From Pseudomonas koreensis (GTDB taxonomy: Bacteria; Pseudomonadota; Gammaproteobacteria; Pseudomonadales; Pseudomonadaceae), in contig NZ_JAAQYM010000008.1 of assembly GCF_012986595.1 (NCBI RefSeq), forward strand, positions 310,001 through 374,000: 64,000 nucleotides of DNA. The letters are read 5' to 3'. Positions 53,970 to 62,062 of this stretch are shown in pieces (positions within the stretch are counted from its first letter, which is position 1; every line of letters begins with the position of its first letter). A model generated the notes under the pieces. That model did not search any database. It worked only from the letters and a program-made list of their open reading frames with translations, and was not told the DNA's origin. The position numbers and the translations under genes were made by a program.

Positions 53970-55463
53970 ATGCAGCGACTGGAAGCACAAAAATCCTCTG
54001 CGCCGGACACGCCGGCAGCAATGGGCAAAAGTTGGCGCGAACAGTTCAATCTGCTGCGCTGGTTCTCGCTCGCGAGCTTTTTCATCATCGCCGCCGTGGC
54101 AGTGGGGCTGGGGTACATCTCGACGCGCTTTGTCGTCACCGAAAGTGTCGAGCGCGACGCCTTGCTGACCGCACAATTCGTTCAAGCCATCGGCTCGGCG
54201 GAAATACGCCACGCCGGCATCACCCCGGCGCGGACCATGGGCGAAATGCTCGATCCGCGTCAGGACGACAACTTTCCAGATGTCGATCCCGTTGCCCATG
54301 CAGCGGCCCGCGCCGAGTTTCTTGACCATGTCGAACATCTGCCCGACGTTCTCCTGGCCACGGTGTATGCACTGGACCGCACGGTGATCTGGTCGACCAA
54401 TCCCGAACTGATCGGGATCAAATTCGAGGATGACGACGAACTCGACGAATCGTTCGAGATGAAAGTCGCGGTGTCCTCCAGTTATCACAAGATTGACGAT
54501 GAGAAACCCGAGCAGCAGTTACTGCGCGAACCAAAGTATTTGTTCATCGAGAACTACATCCCGATGTTCAACGCCGACAAAAGTAAAGTCGTTGCCATGG
54601 TCGAAATCTACAAAGAGCCGGCGGATCTGGTCGACCGCATCGACCGTGGATTCGCCTCGATCTGGGCCGCCACGTGTTTCGGCGGTGCGGCGATTTTTCT
54701 GGCGTTGTTCTGGATCGTCCGCCGCGCGGCGAAGCTGCTGCAGAGCCAACAGCAACAGTTGATCAGCAATGAAACCTTTGTCGCCCTCGGCGAAATGTCC
54801 TCGGCGGTGGCGCACAGCCTGCGCAATCCGCTGGCGACCATCCGTTCCAGCGCCGAACTGGCCCAGGAAGTCGCCAGCCCCGGCGCGCAACGCAACATCG
54901 GCGACATCATCAGCCAGGTTGATCGCATGTCGCGCTGGGTCCGCGAGTTGCTGGTGTCGCTGCGGCCGATGAACGACGACGGCGAGGCGGTGGACCTGGT
55001 GATGGCGGTCGAAGACACCGTTGGCGCCTTCGAAGCATTGATCAAACGCTGCAACGTCGAAGTGCGCTTCACACCGCAGAATTGCGCGCTGGTGGTCAGC
55101 CAGAAGGTGTTGCTCACACAAATCCTCAATAGCCTGTTTGCCAATGCCCTGGAAGCCATGCCCAAGGGCGGTGTGCTCAGCGTCGAATTCGAATCGCCGC
55201 AGCCTGACAGCGTGCGCCTGACCGTGAGTGACACCGGCAAGGGCATGAGCGCGCAGCAGCAACTGTTGGTGTTCAAACCGTTTTTCACCACCAAACAGGG
55301 CGGCCTCGGGGTTGGCCTGGCGTTGGTCAAACGCATCATGGAGCGTTTCGAAGGTTCGGTCGTGCTGACCAGCCGCGAGCAGGAAGGAACCCGCGTCAGT
55401 CTCAACTTCAAAGTGGCATCGGGAGGGGAATATGGAACACAGCATTCTGCTGGTCGAGGATGA
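53970..55463 (+). CDS. mnxS1: Membrane sensor histidine kinase, MnxS-like, cognate to downstream regulator
   Basis: 497 residues with the same architecture as the kinase at 48197: membrane helices at LASFFIIAAVAVGLGYISTR and IWAATCFGGAAIFLALFWIV, a periplasmic sensor region (ERDALLTAQFVQAIGSAEIRH, MGEMLDPRQDDNFPDVDP) and a kinase core with His282 in SSAVAHSLRNPLATIRS, QILNSLFANALEAM, DTGKGM and GGLGVGLALVKRIM. ATG 53970 is chosen; an upstream in-frame start lacks a ribosome binding site. Its end overlaps the regulator gene by 32 bases, so they are translationally coupled. The symbol follows the P. putida mnxS1-mnxR arrangement as I remember it. Confidence 0.83.
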   Translation: MQRLEAQKSSAPDTPAAMGKSWREQFNLLRWFSLASFFIIAAVAVGLGYISTRFVVTESVERDALLTAQFVQAIGSAEIRHAGITPARTMGEMLDPRQDDNFPDVDPVAHAAARAEFLDHVEHLPDVLLATVYALDRTVIWSTNPELIGIKFEDDDELDESFEMKVAVSSSYHKIDDEKPEQQLLREPKYLFIENYIPMFNADKSKVVAMVEIYKEPADLVDRIDRGFASIWAATCFGGAAIFLALFWIVRRAAKLLQSQQQQLISNETFVALGEMSSAVAHSLRNPLATIRSSAELAQEVASPGAQRNIGDIISQVDRMSRWVRELLVSLRPMNDDGEAVDLVMAVEDTVGAFEALIKRCNVEVRFTPQNCALVVSQKVLLTQILNSLFANALEAMPKGGVLSVEFESPQPDSVRLTVSDTGKGMSAQQQLLVFKPFFTTKQGGLGVGLALVKRIMERFEGSVVLTSREQEGTRVSLNFKVASGGEYGTQHSAGRG

Positions 55464-56862
55464 CGAACTGCTGGCCGAAAATATTCAGACCTACCTGGAG
55501 CGCAAGGACTTCGAGGTGACGGTCTGCCATTCGGCCGAAGACGCGTTGGGGCAACTGGAAACCTTCATGCCCGACATTGTGCTGACTGACAACTCGCTGC
55601 CGGGCATGAGTGGTCACGACCTGATCCAGAAGCTGCGCATCAGCGCGCCGGATCTGAAAGTGATCATGATGACCGGCTACGGCAACGTCGAAGATGCCGT
55701 AGTGGCGATGAAGGAGGGCGCCTTTCATTACGTCACCAAACCGGTGGCGCTGCCGGAGCTGAAACTGCTGCTCGACAAGGCCCTGGCCACCGAACGTATG
55801 GAACGCACGCTGTCGTTCTATCAGGACCGCGAGGCGCAGAAATCCGGGGTGCAGGCGCTGATCGGCGACTCGGCGCCGATGCAGTACCTGAAAAATACCA
55901 TCGGCCAGTTGCTCGACGCCGAGCGACGCATGGCCAACACCGATCTGCCGCCGGTTTTAGTCGAAGGCGAGACCGGCACCGGCAAGGAACTGGTGGCGCG
56001 CGCGCTGCATTTCGACGGGCCACGGAGCAAAGGCCCGTTTATTGAATTCAACTGCGCGTCGATCCCGTCGAACTTGGTCGAGTCAGAGCTGTTCGGGCAT
56101 GAGAAAGGTGCGTTTACCGATGCCAAGGATCGTCGTGTCGGGCTGGTGGAAGCGGCGGACGGCGGCACGCTGTTTCTCGATGAGATCGGCGAAATGGATC
56201 TGCTTTTGCAGGCCAAGCTTTTGAAGCTTCTGGAAGACCGGACGATTCGCCGGGTCGGTTCGGTGAAGGAGCGCAAGGTCAATCTGCGGGTGATCAGTGC
56301 GACCAACTGCAACCTTGAGCAGATGGTCCAGCAGGGCAAATTCCGTCGTGATCTGTTTTTCCGTCTGCGAATCATCTCGATCAAAGTGCCGCGGTTGTAT
56401 GCCCGTGGCGACGATATCTTACTGCTGGCGCGGCACTTTCTCGCCAGCCACGGCAAACGCTATGGCAAACCGAACCTGCATTTCAGTCAGCAGGCCGAAG
56501 AGCTGCTGCTCAGTTACACCTGGCCGGGCAATGTGCGCGAGCTGCGCAACATGCTCGAGCAAACCGTGCTGCTGGCACCGAGCGACACGATTGCCGCGCA
56601 TCAACTCAACGTATGCATGAGCCTGGTCGACGAACCGCCGCTGCATATTCATGAAACCCCGATGCACTACGAACCCCGGCCGGCGAGCAACACCGAATCT
56701 ATGAACCTGCCGGAAGTCGAACGCGACATGGTGCGCAAGATGCTCGACAAGACCGACTGGAATGTCACCAAGTCCGCGCGCCTGCTGGGCCTGAGCCGCG
56801 ACATGCTGCGCTACCGCATCGAAAAACTCGGCCTCGCGCGCCCGGACAAACGCCAGTGGTAA
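55432..56862 (+). CDS. mnxR: Sigma-54-dependent NtrC-type response regulator, MnxR-like
   Basis: 476 residues: receiver (1-120; Asp53 in LTDNSLPG, Lys in YVTKPV), AAA+ domain (about 145-380; Walker A GETGTGKE at 179-186, sigma-54 contact loop GAFTDA at 226-231 instead of GAFTGA, GGTLFLDEIGEMDLLLQAKLLKLLEDRTIRRVG, arginine-finger region FRRDLFFRLRII) and a Fis-type helix-turn-helix (about 425-476; VTKSARLLGLSRDMLRYRIEKLGL). It activates sigma-54 promoters from upstream dyads. Candidate targets in this window are the promoters at 18189, 30043 and 49915. GGGAGG lies upstream of its ATG. Confidence 0.9.
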   Translation: MEHSILLVEDDELLAENIQTYLERKDFEVTVCHSAEDALGQLETFMPDIVLTDNSLPGMSGHDLIQKLRISAPDLKVIMMTGYGNVEDAVVAMKEGAFHYVTKPVALPELKLLLDKALATERMERTLSFYQDREAQKSGVQALIGDSAPMQYLKNTIGQLLDAERRMANTDLPPVLVEGETGTGKELVARALHFDGPRSKGPFIEFNCASIPSNLVESELFGHEKGAFTDAKDRRVGLVEAADGGTLFLDEIGEMDLLLQAKLLKLLEDRTIRRVGSVKERKVNLRVISATNCNLEQMVQQGKFRRDLFFRLRIISIKVPRLYARGDDILLLARHFLASHGKRYGKPNLHFSQQAEELLLSYTWPGNVRELRNMLEQTVLLAPSDTIAAHQLNVCMSLVDEPPLHIHETPMHYEPRPASNTESMNLPEVERDMVRKMLDKTDWNVTKSARLLGLSRDMLRYRIEKLGLARPDKRQW

Positions 56863-56880
56863 CCCAGACAGCAGATGTAA

Positions 56881-57228
56881 TCAATGCTGCTGCCGGCTCA
56901 GGCACTCCAGCACGCAAGTCGGATCCAGCACCTCGTCATTCACATAGATCCCGCGCTCGGCATCGTAAGTGCGGATAAACACCCGTACCGTCGCATCCGC
57001 CACCGTCGGCAATTGCGAGTCGGAGAACTCTTTGCCGCCCGGGATCACCACGAAATCCTGTGGCGCCGTATCCTCGTAAGGCCTCGGCGGCGTGGCCTGC
57101 AGTGAATACGGAGCAGGGTGGGCGAAGGGCTGGTTGGGCCCGTAGTAAACAAAATTGCTGTCCAGCGCTTGCGCCTGTGTGGCAGCGAGCAGACAGCCGG
57201 TCAACAACAGCCGGTCGAGCATTTGCAT
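56881..57228 (-). CDS. Small exported protein of unknown function
   Basis: 115 residues: signal peptide (MLDRLLLTGCLLAATQAQA), a Pro/Tyr-rich middle (YYGPNQPFAHPAPYSLQATPPRPY) and a beta-rich C-terminus (TVRVFIRTYDAERGIYVNDEVLDPTCVLEC) with two Cys four residues apart. No family recognised. AGGTG precedes ATG 57228; a second ATG two codons later is possible. It is convergent with mnxR, 18 bases apart. A single TTTTCCCC half-site lies at 57250. Confidence 0.65.
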   Translation of the reverse strand: MQMLDRLLLTGCLLAATQAQALDSNFVYYGPNQPFAHPAPYSLQATPPRPYEDTAPQDFVVIPGGKEFSDSQLPTVADATVRVFIRTYDAERGIYVNDEVLDPTCVLECLSRQQH

Positions 57229-57296
57229 GGCGGCACCTGCGAGTGCGGTTTTCCCCAAGGCTATTAACTATAGCGTCTTATAGGGACCACCGAATC

Positions 57297-57428
57297 TGTG
57301 GCGAGGGAGCTTGCTCCCGCTCGGCGGCGCAGCCGTCGTAAGACTGGTTCGCGCGGTGTGACATCAACAACTCGTTTCCTGGGTTTGGGGCCGCTCGCAG
57401 CCCAGCGGGAGCAAGCTCCCTCGCCACA
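57297..57428. repeat. REP-type inverted repeat (GCGAGGGAGCTTGCTCCCGC family)
   Basis: Complete arms at both ends, centre of about 80 bases. It occupies most of the gap between the small exported protein and the methyltransferase. Confidence 0.85.
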
Positions 57429-57525
57429 ATGGATATGGGGTGGCTTACAAGTTTGCAACAACCGCAATTGCCGGGCTGATCTAGACTCGGGGCCGCTCAA
57501 TCACGAGCCTCGTCCGGAGTGCGCC

Positions 57526-58323
57526 ATGGAAGTGCCCAATAATAAAACCGCTATCGAGAGCAATCGACAGGCGTGGAACGATTCCGCCCGCCATCATCAG
57601 GATTCGCCTGACTGGCGGGCGCTGCTCAGCGAAGTCGCGCAGGCGGATTTCTCTTGTCTTGATGAGACCCTGAGCGGGTTGCTGGAGGTTGACGGTAAAG
57701 AGGTGATTCAACTGGGCTGCAACAACGGCCGTGAGAGTCTCTCTCTGTTTGCGCTCGGTGCCAGAAGCGTGGTCGGTGTCGATCAATCGGCGGCATTTCT
57801 CGAACAGGCCCGCGAGCTGAACCAGCGTTCACCGCACAACGCCGAGTTCATCGAAAGCGATATCCATCATTTGCCGACGTCTTTGCAGAACCGTTTTGAT
57901 GTGGCGCTGATCACCATCGGCGTCCTCAACTGGATGCCCGACATCGGCGAGTTCTTTCGCCACGTGGCGTTGACCCTGAAGCCGGGCGGCAAACTGGTGA
58001 TCTACGAAACCCATCCGTTTCTGGAAATGGTCGACCCCGACGCCGAAGACCCGTACCGCCTCGCCAGCTCCTACTTCCGCGCCGAGCCATTCGTGCAGCA
58101 AGAGCCGATCGTCTACGTCGGCAAGGTCGAGCAGCAGGCCGCCAAGTCCTACTGGTTCGTGCACACCCTCGGCGCCATCTTCAGCGGTGCCATCGCGGCC
58201 GGGCTGAACATCGCGCACTTCAAGGAATACCCGCATTCGAATCGGGAAGAAGTGTATGACCAGTACCTGAATCGCGAGGCGCAGATGCCGTTGTGCTTCA
58301 CCTTGGTCGCCAGCAAGACCTGA
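57526..58323 (+). CDS. Class I SAM-dependent methyltransferase
   Basis: 265 residues with the Rossmann-type motifs VIQLGCNNGRESLSLFALGARSVVGVDQSAAFLEQA (SAM-binding glycine loop and acidic residue), a VALITIGVLNWM motif IV and LKPGGKLVIYETHPFLEM. ATG 57526 is preceded by GGAG; the frame is open upstream only because it crosses the REP repeat. The substrate is not predictable. It is flanked by REP elements on both sides and appears monocistronic. Confidence 0.88.
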   Translation: MEVPNNKTAIESNRQAWNDSARHHQDSPDWRALLSEVAQADFSCLDETLSGLLEVDGKEVIQLGCNNGRESLSLFALGARSVVGVDQSAAFLEQARELNQRSPHNAEFIESDIHHLPTSLQNRFDVALITIGVLNWMPDIGEFFRHVALTLKPGGKLVIYETHPFLEMVDPDAEDPYRLASSYFRAEPFVQQEPIVYVGKVEQQAAKSYWFVHTLGAIFSGAIAAGLNIAHFKEYPHSNREEVYDQYLNREAQMPLCFTLVASKT

Positions 58324-58346
58324 GAGTTCGTTGCCCCGTCTGGCCC

Positions 58347-58421
58347 CATCGCGAGCAGGCTCACTCCTACAGTTGATCGGTGTCGTACACAAGATCCCTG
58401 TGGGAGCGAGCCTGCTCGCGA
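58347..58421. repeat. Pair of REP arms in outward orientation
   Basis: GAGCAGGCTCACTCCTAC (58353-58370) and TGTGGGAGCGAGCCTGCTCG (58400-58419) belong to the families at 14726 and 24107 but are from different subfamilies, so pairing is only partial. Confidence 0.7.
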
Positions 58422-58458
58422 ATGCGGCCTCACTGCCGCCGCAGATCTCAAGGTCGGC

Positions 58459-59151
58459 TCAAGCCTGCGTCACCGCACTCACCACCGACCGCTCCGGTTT
58501 GCGCAGCTGTTCCAGGCGTGAGCCTTCGTAGCGGCTTTCGCGGTAGAAGCGCCAGCGGCCGAACAGGCCGTAGACGTGGGTGATGCGTCCCTGTTCGTGG
58601 TAGCCCATGCGCAGGTGCAGTTTCATCGCTGGGATGTTGCGGGTTTCGCAAGTGTCCACGATGGTGTGGCAGCCCTGGGCGGCCATGGCTTCCCAGAGGG
58701 CGACTTGCACGTCCACCGACAGGCTGGTGCCGAAATACGGCCGGGCCATTTCGCCGCCGAATTCGAAGAACTCACCGGGTTTGACCGGGAACCAGCAACC
58801 GTAATAGTGGCGGTCGTGGTAGTCGCGAATGCTGCCCCAGATGAACGCCACCGCGTGGCCGTCGGCATCGAGGTACATGTGCCCGGTGTGGCCTTCGGCG
58901 GCGAGTTCGGCCATGGTCTCGACGCGGTCACCGAAATGTTTGGCGAACGCCCCGGTGTTGTGCGGCGTGATATCGACTTTGCGCAAACCTTCATACGGAC
59001 GCAGTTTGTGCGGCGGCACCGGCGTCTCCAGATCGCGCTGCATCCACAGCAACTCCCAATGGAAGAACACGTAGCGCTTCCACAGACTGGCGAAGAAATG
59101 GCGAAAGCCTTTTTGCCGGATACGATCACGCAGTTTTTCGATGACGTTCAT
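58459..59151 (-). CDS. GNAT-like N-acetyltransferase, paralogue of 61159 product
   Basis: 230 residues. The core contains ITPHNTGAFAKHFGDRVETMAELAAEGHTGHMYLDADG, DRHYYGCWFPVKPGEFFEFGGE and a C-terminal IPAMKLHLRMGYHEQGRITHVYGLFG, the last resembling the acetyl-CoA-fold end of GNAT enzymes. ATG 59151 has GGAGGG upstream. It closes a minus-strand group with a deacetylase, a CelD-like protein, a paralogous acetyltransferase and an exported glycosidase-like protein; modification of an exopolysaccharide is the likely theme. Confidence 0.75.
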   Translation of the reverse strand: MNVIEKLRDRIRQKGFRHFFASLWKRYVFFHWELLWMQRDLETPVPPHKLRPYEGLRKVDITPHNTGAFAKHFGDRVETMAELAAEGHTGHMYLDADGHAVAFIWGSIRDYHDRHYYGCWFPVKPGEFFEFGGEMARPYFGTSLSVDVQVALWEAMAAQGCHTIVDTCETRNIPAMKLHLRMGYHEQGRITHVYGLFGRWRFYRESRYEGSRLEQLRKPERSVVSAVTQA

Positions 59152-59206
59152 GTTGCCCTCCGTGGCCTGGGCCCGGTGTGGTGGTTGTGGCTGTTGTGGG
59201 GATGAA

Positions 59207-59998
59207 TCAATCGAGTGCCGTGGCACCCCGTAAAAAATCCTTGTTCAGATCGGCGTAGGACACCCGTGGCACCCCCGTCAGGCGCTGCTCCAGCACGCGA
59301 CTCAGGGACTCGTCGGGGTTGAGGTAGGCATCGCCGAAATCGCTCCCGAGCTGATTCGGGTGGGCGACGATTTCCAGCACGCCGTCACTCGGCGCCGGGG
59401 CGTTGCGCAGGTCGACTGGCGTACACACGTAGTCCGCCGTGGCCCCGGCCAGGCGTTGCAAACGCCAGTTGAGCAAACCTTTGAATATCCGTTTGGGCAG
59501 GCTGAGGTTATGCCCCAGGTTGCGCGCCAAGCGAACCGGCACCCCTTGATGGGCGGCAAACCGCGCGACGATTTCGCCGATCGGCCAGATGTTGTGCACG
59601 TGCTGGTGCGAGTCGATGTGGCTCGGCCGCACGCCGTGCTCGACGCAGCGCTGCCACTGCGCCTGCAGCTCTTCGCGCACCGCGTCGCGATCCTCACGCC
59701 CAAGCCACAAGCTGTGACGCGGCAAGCTCAGATCAAACACCCCGTGGCCATCGCAGAAGGTGCGACTGCGCAGGATCGCCGCACTCAGCGGCCGGCCGTA
59801 CGTCAGGTTGAAATGCAGACCGACGCGACCTTGCAGCGAAGCGTGCCGAGCCAGGGCGCAGGCCGCTTCGAACGCCGGCATGTTGGCCATCGCTGTCGCA
59901 GAGCTGATGACACCGGCCTGAAACGCCGCGAAGATCACTGCGTTTTCGTTCGGGCTGAGACCGAAGTCGTCAGCGTTGACTATGACTTGGCGAGGCAT
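59207..59998 (-). CDS. ChbG/YdjC-type polysaccharide or oligosaccharide deacetylase
   Basis: 263 residues of the ChbG/HpnK family: VNADDFGLSPNENAVI (metal-binding DD), VGLHFNLTYGRPL, and SHIDSHQHVHN with the HxxxH metal ligands. Members remove acetyl groups from N-acetylated sugars or lipid-linked sugars (family knowledge). The ATG start overlaps the end of the CelD-like gene by 29 bases, so they form an operon. Confidence 0.9.
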   Translation of the reverse strand: MPRQVIVNADDFGLSPNENAVIFAAFQAGVISSATAMANMPAFEAACALARHASLQGRVGLHFNLTYGRPLSAAILRSRTFCDGHGVFDLSLPRHSLWLGREDRDAVREELQAQWQRCVEHGVRPSHIDSHQHVHNIWPIGEIVARFAAHQGVPVRLARNLGHNLSLPKRIFKGLLNWRLQRLAGATADYVCTPVDLRNAPAPSDGVLEIVAHPNQLGSDFGDAYLNPDESLSRVLEQRLTGVPRVSYADLNKDFLRGATALD

Positions 59999-61154
59999 GT
60001 TCGCCCTCCGTGGTGATCGTGACAGGTTGAACGACCGGCGCAGGTCTGGCAGCGCGTCTGGCTCGCCATTGCTGCACCGTCGGTTTCAAGCGATGCCAGA
60101 GGCGCAGCCCCAGCCCCAGCAGCAGGCCGCTGGGCCGCCAGGAATAGAAGCTCCAGCGCCAGTGCTCCAGTTGCCCGGTCATGCGTTCGTGCAATTGGTG
60201 GCTGGAGTTTTCCAGGCTGACCCGCGAGGCATCGATCCAGCGCCAGTGCTCGTCCAGCCCCCAGCGAATCCATTCCTCCAGCAGCACGCGGCCGCTGCCC
60301 AGGTCGGCGTATTGCGGCAGGAACGCGAGGTTGTAGTCGTACAGTCGGCCGTGTTCGAGCAGGCCGAGGCGATAGCTGATGCAGCGCCCGTTGAGTTCCA
60401 GGGTGACCACGCGCACAAGGCCTTGGGCGGCGAGGGCGGTGAAGGCATTTTCGATGCATTGCCGGCTGCGTTCGCTGGCAAAAATCCCCACGCCTTCGCC
60501 ACCTTTCCAGCTCACCGCTTCGACGTCGCCGAGCACCTTCAGCAACGGCGGCATGCTCAATGCGTCGGGGGTGATGCGCCGCACTTCGGCGCCACACGCG
60601 GCGATCCGTTTGCGTGCGCGGCGCAGCTTGTAGCGCGGGTCGCCGGAGACTTCCTGATGATCGGCCTCGCTGATCAGGTGCACCGGCACCCGACAGCTCA
60701 GGCGTCGCTCGCCAGTGGAACTGGCGGCCATCCATGGGGTGAGGGCGCTTTCTTCCCCGGCCGGTTCGGACAATTCGTTGAGTTGCAGCAGCGCGTGGGG
60801 CAGCCGTTGGCGGATCAGCCGCAAGGCCTGGCGCATGCCTTGGTCATCGAGCAGCGACAGCAACGCCAGACGATCGGCCAGTGGATAGCCCAGATGATGC
60901 AGGACCCGGAACGGCACCCCGGCAAAGCGCTCACGACCGGCCACCAGCGGCAGGCACAGGCGCAATTCGTCGGCTTCCCAACCCAGCAGAACGTGCAACC
61001 GTTGACCCTCGCCCAGGGTCAACTGCGCGGCACGCAACCAGCCGAGGTGGTTGAACGGTGTGGAGTCTGTCACCCGCAGACGCAGCGCTTCATAGGCGGC
61101 TGCCGGGAAGTCGGCGGCGCACAGCGAGGTGCGCCATTCGAATCGCGCCGTCAT
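59970..61154 (-). CDS. CelD/FemAB-like GNAT acyltransferase
   Basis: 394 residues of the CelD/BcsL-like double GNAT fold: FNHLGWLRAAQLTLGEGQRLHVLLGWEADELRLCLPL, RYKLRRARKRIAACGAEVRRIT, VTLELNGRCISYRLGLLEHGRLYDYNLAFLPQYADLGSGRVLLEEWI. Members occur in cellulose and other exopolysaccharide clusters. ATG 61154 lies five bases after the stop region of the upstream acetyltransferase, which suggests coupled translation. The basic C-terminal tail (WHRLKPTVQQWRARRAARPA) is low-complexity. Confidence 0.82.
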   Translation of the reverse strand: MTARFEWRTSLCAADFPAAAYEALRLRVTDSTPFNHLGWLRAAQLTLGEGQRLHVLLGWEADELRLCLPLVAGRERFAGVPFRVLHHLGYPLADRLALLSLLDDQGMRQALRLIRQRLPHALLQLNELSEPAGEESALTPWMAASSTGERRLSCRVPVHLISEADHQEVSGDPRYKLRRARKRIAACGAEVRRITPDALSMPPLLKVLGDVEAVSWKGGEGVGIFASERSRQCIENAFTALAAQGLVRVVTLELNGRCISYRLGLLEHGRLYDYNLAFLPQYADLGSGRVLLEEWIRWGLDEHWRWIDASRVSLENSSHQLHERMTGQLEHWRWSFYSWRPSGLLLGLGLRLWHRLKPTVQQWRARRAARPAPVVQPVTITTEGEHASPSHSQR

Positions 61155-61158
61155 GGGC

Positions 61159-61848
61159 TCAGGCCGCCGTTGCTTGGACAGGTGGACGGGACGGTTTGCG
61201 AAGCGCATCGAGCCGCGAGCCGCTGTAGCGGGTTTCGCGGTAGAAGTGCCAGCGACCGAACAGGGTGTAGACGTTCATGATCCGGCCTTGCTCGGTGTAG
61301 CCCATGCGCAGGTGCAGTTTGAGCGCCGGGATGTTGTGGAACTCGCAGACGTCCACCACCTTGTCGCAGCCCTGTTCCGCCATGGCTTTCCACAGCTGCA
61401 GTTGCAGATCTACCGAGAGTTCGGTGCCCCAGTAGGCACGGGTCAGTTCACCGCCGAATTCGAAGAACTCGCCGGGTTTCACCGGGAACAGGCAGCCGTA
61501 GTAATGCCGGTCGAAATAATCCCGCGCACAGCCCCAGATGAACGCCACGGCATCGCCCTGATCGTCCAGGTGCATGTGCCCGGTGTGGCCTTCGTTGGCC
61601 AGCTCGGCCATGGTCCCGACGCGGTCGCCGAAGTAGCGGGCGAAGGCGCTGGCGTTGTCGGCGGTGATCTTCACCACCCGCAGCGGCGCATAGGGTTTGA
61701 GGCTGTGCGGCGGCACCGGGCTGACCAGATCGCGCTCCATCCACAGCAGTTCCTGATGGAAAAACACGTAATGTTTCCACGCTTTGCCGAGGGTGGCGCG
61801 CATGCCTTTTTGTTTGATGTGCTGGCTGAGTTTGCTGACGATACCCAT
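61159..61848 (-). CDS. GNAT-like N-acetyltransferase, paralogue of 58459 product
   Basis: 229 residues, closely similar to the protein at 58459 over its whole length (ITADNASAFARYFGDRVGTMAELANEGHTGHMHLDD, DRHYYGCLFPVKPGEFFEFGGEL, IPALKLHLRMGYTEQGRIMNVYTLFG). ATG 61848 with GGAG upstream is used; the longer frame reads through a REP repeat. The two copies flank the CelD-like and ChbG-like genes. Confidence 0.77.
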   Translation of the reverse strand: MGIVSKLSQHIKQKGMRATLGKAWKHYVFFHQELLWMERDLVSPVPPHSLKPYAPLRVVKITADNASAFARYFGDRVGTMAELANEGHTGHMHLDDQGDAVAFIWGCARDYFDRHYYGCLFPVKPGEFFEFGGELTRAYWGTELSVDLQLQLWKAMAEQGCDKVVDVCEFHNIPALKLHLRMGYTEQGRIMNVYTLFGRWHFYRETRYSGSRLDALRKPSRPPVQATAA

Positions 61849-61882
61849 GTTCTGTACTCCGGCGTTCCGGCAGGGCGAACGA

Positions 61883-62005
61883 CTGTGGCGAGGGGCTCTG
61901 TGGCGAGGGGATTTATCCCCGATGGGCTGCGAAGCGGCCCCGCATTTACAGGCTAAAAGCGACGACTGCTGCGCAGCCGATCGGGGATAAATCCCCTCGC
62001 CACAA
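61883..62005. repeat. REP-type inverted repeat (GGGGATTTATCCCC variant)
   Basis: GTGGCGAGGGGATTTATCCC and complement. The left arm is preceded by a second partial copy (GTGGCGAGGGGCT), a local duplication. Confidence 0.85.
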
Positions 62006-62062
62006 AAACTCCCTACCCACAAATCTTTGTTCGCTTACCTTTTCTAATATTCGGAATTGGCT

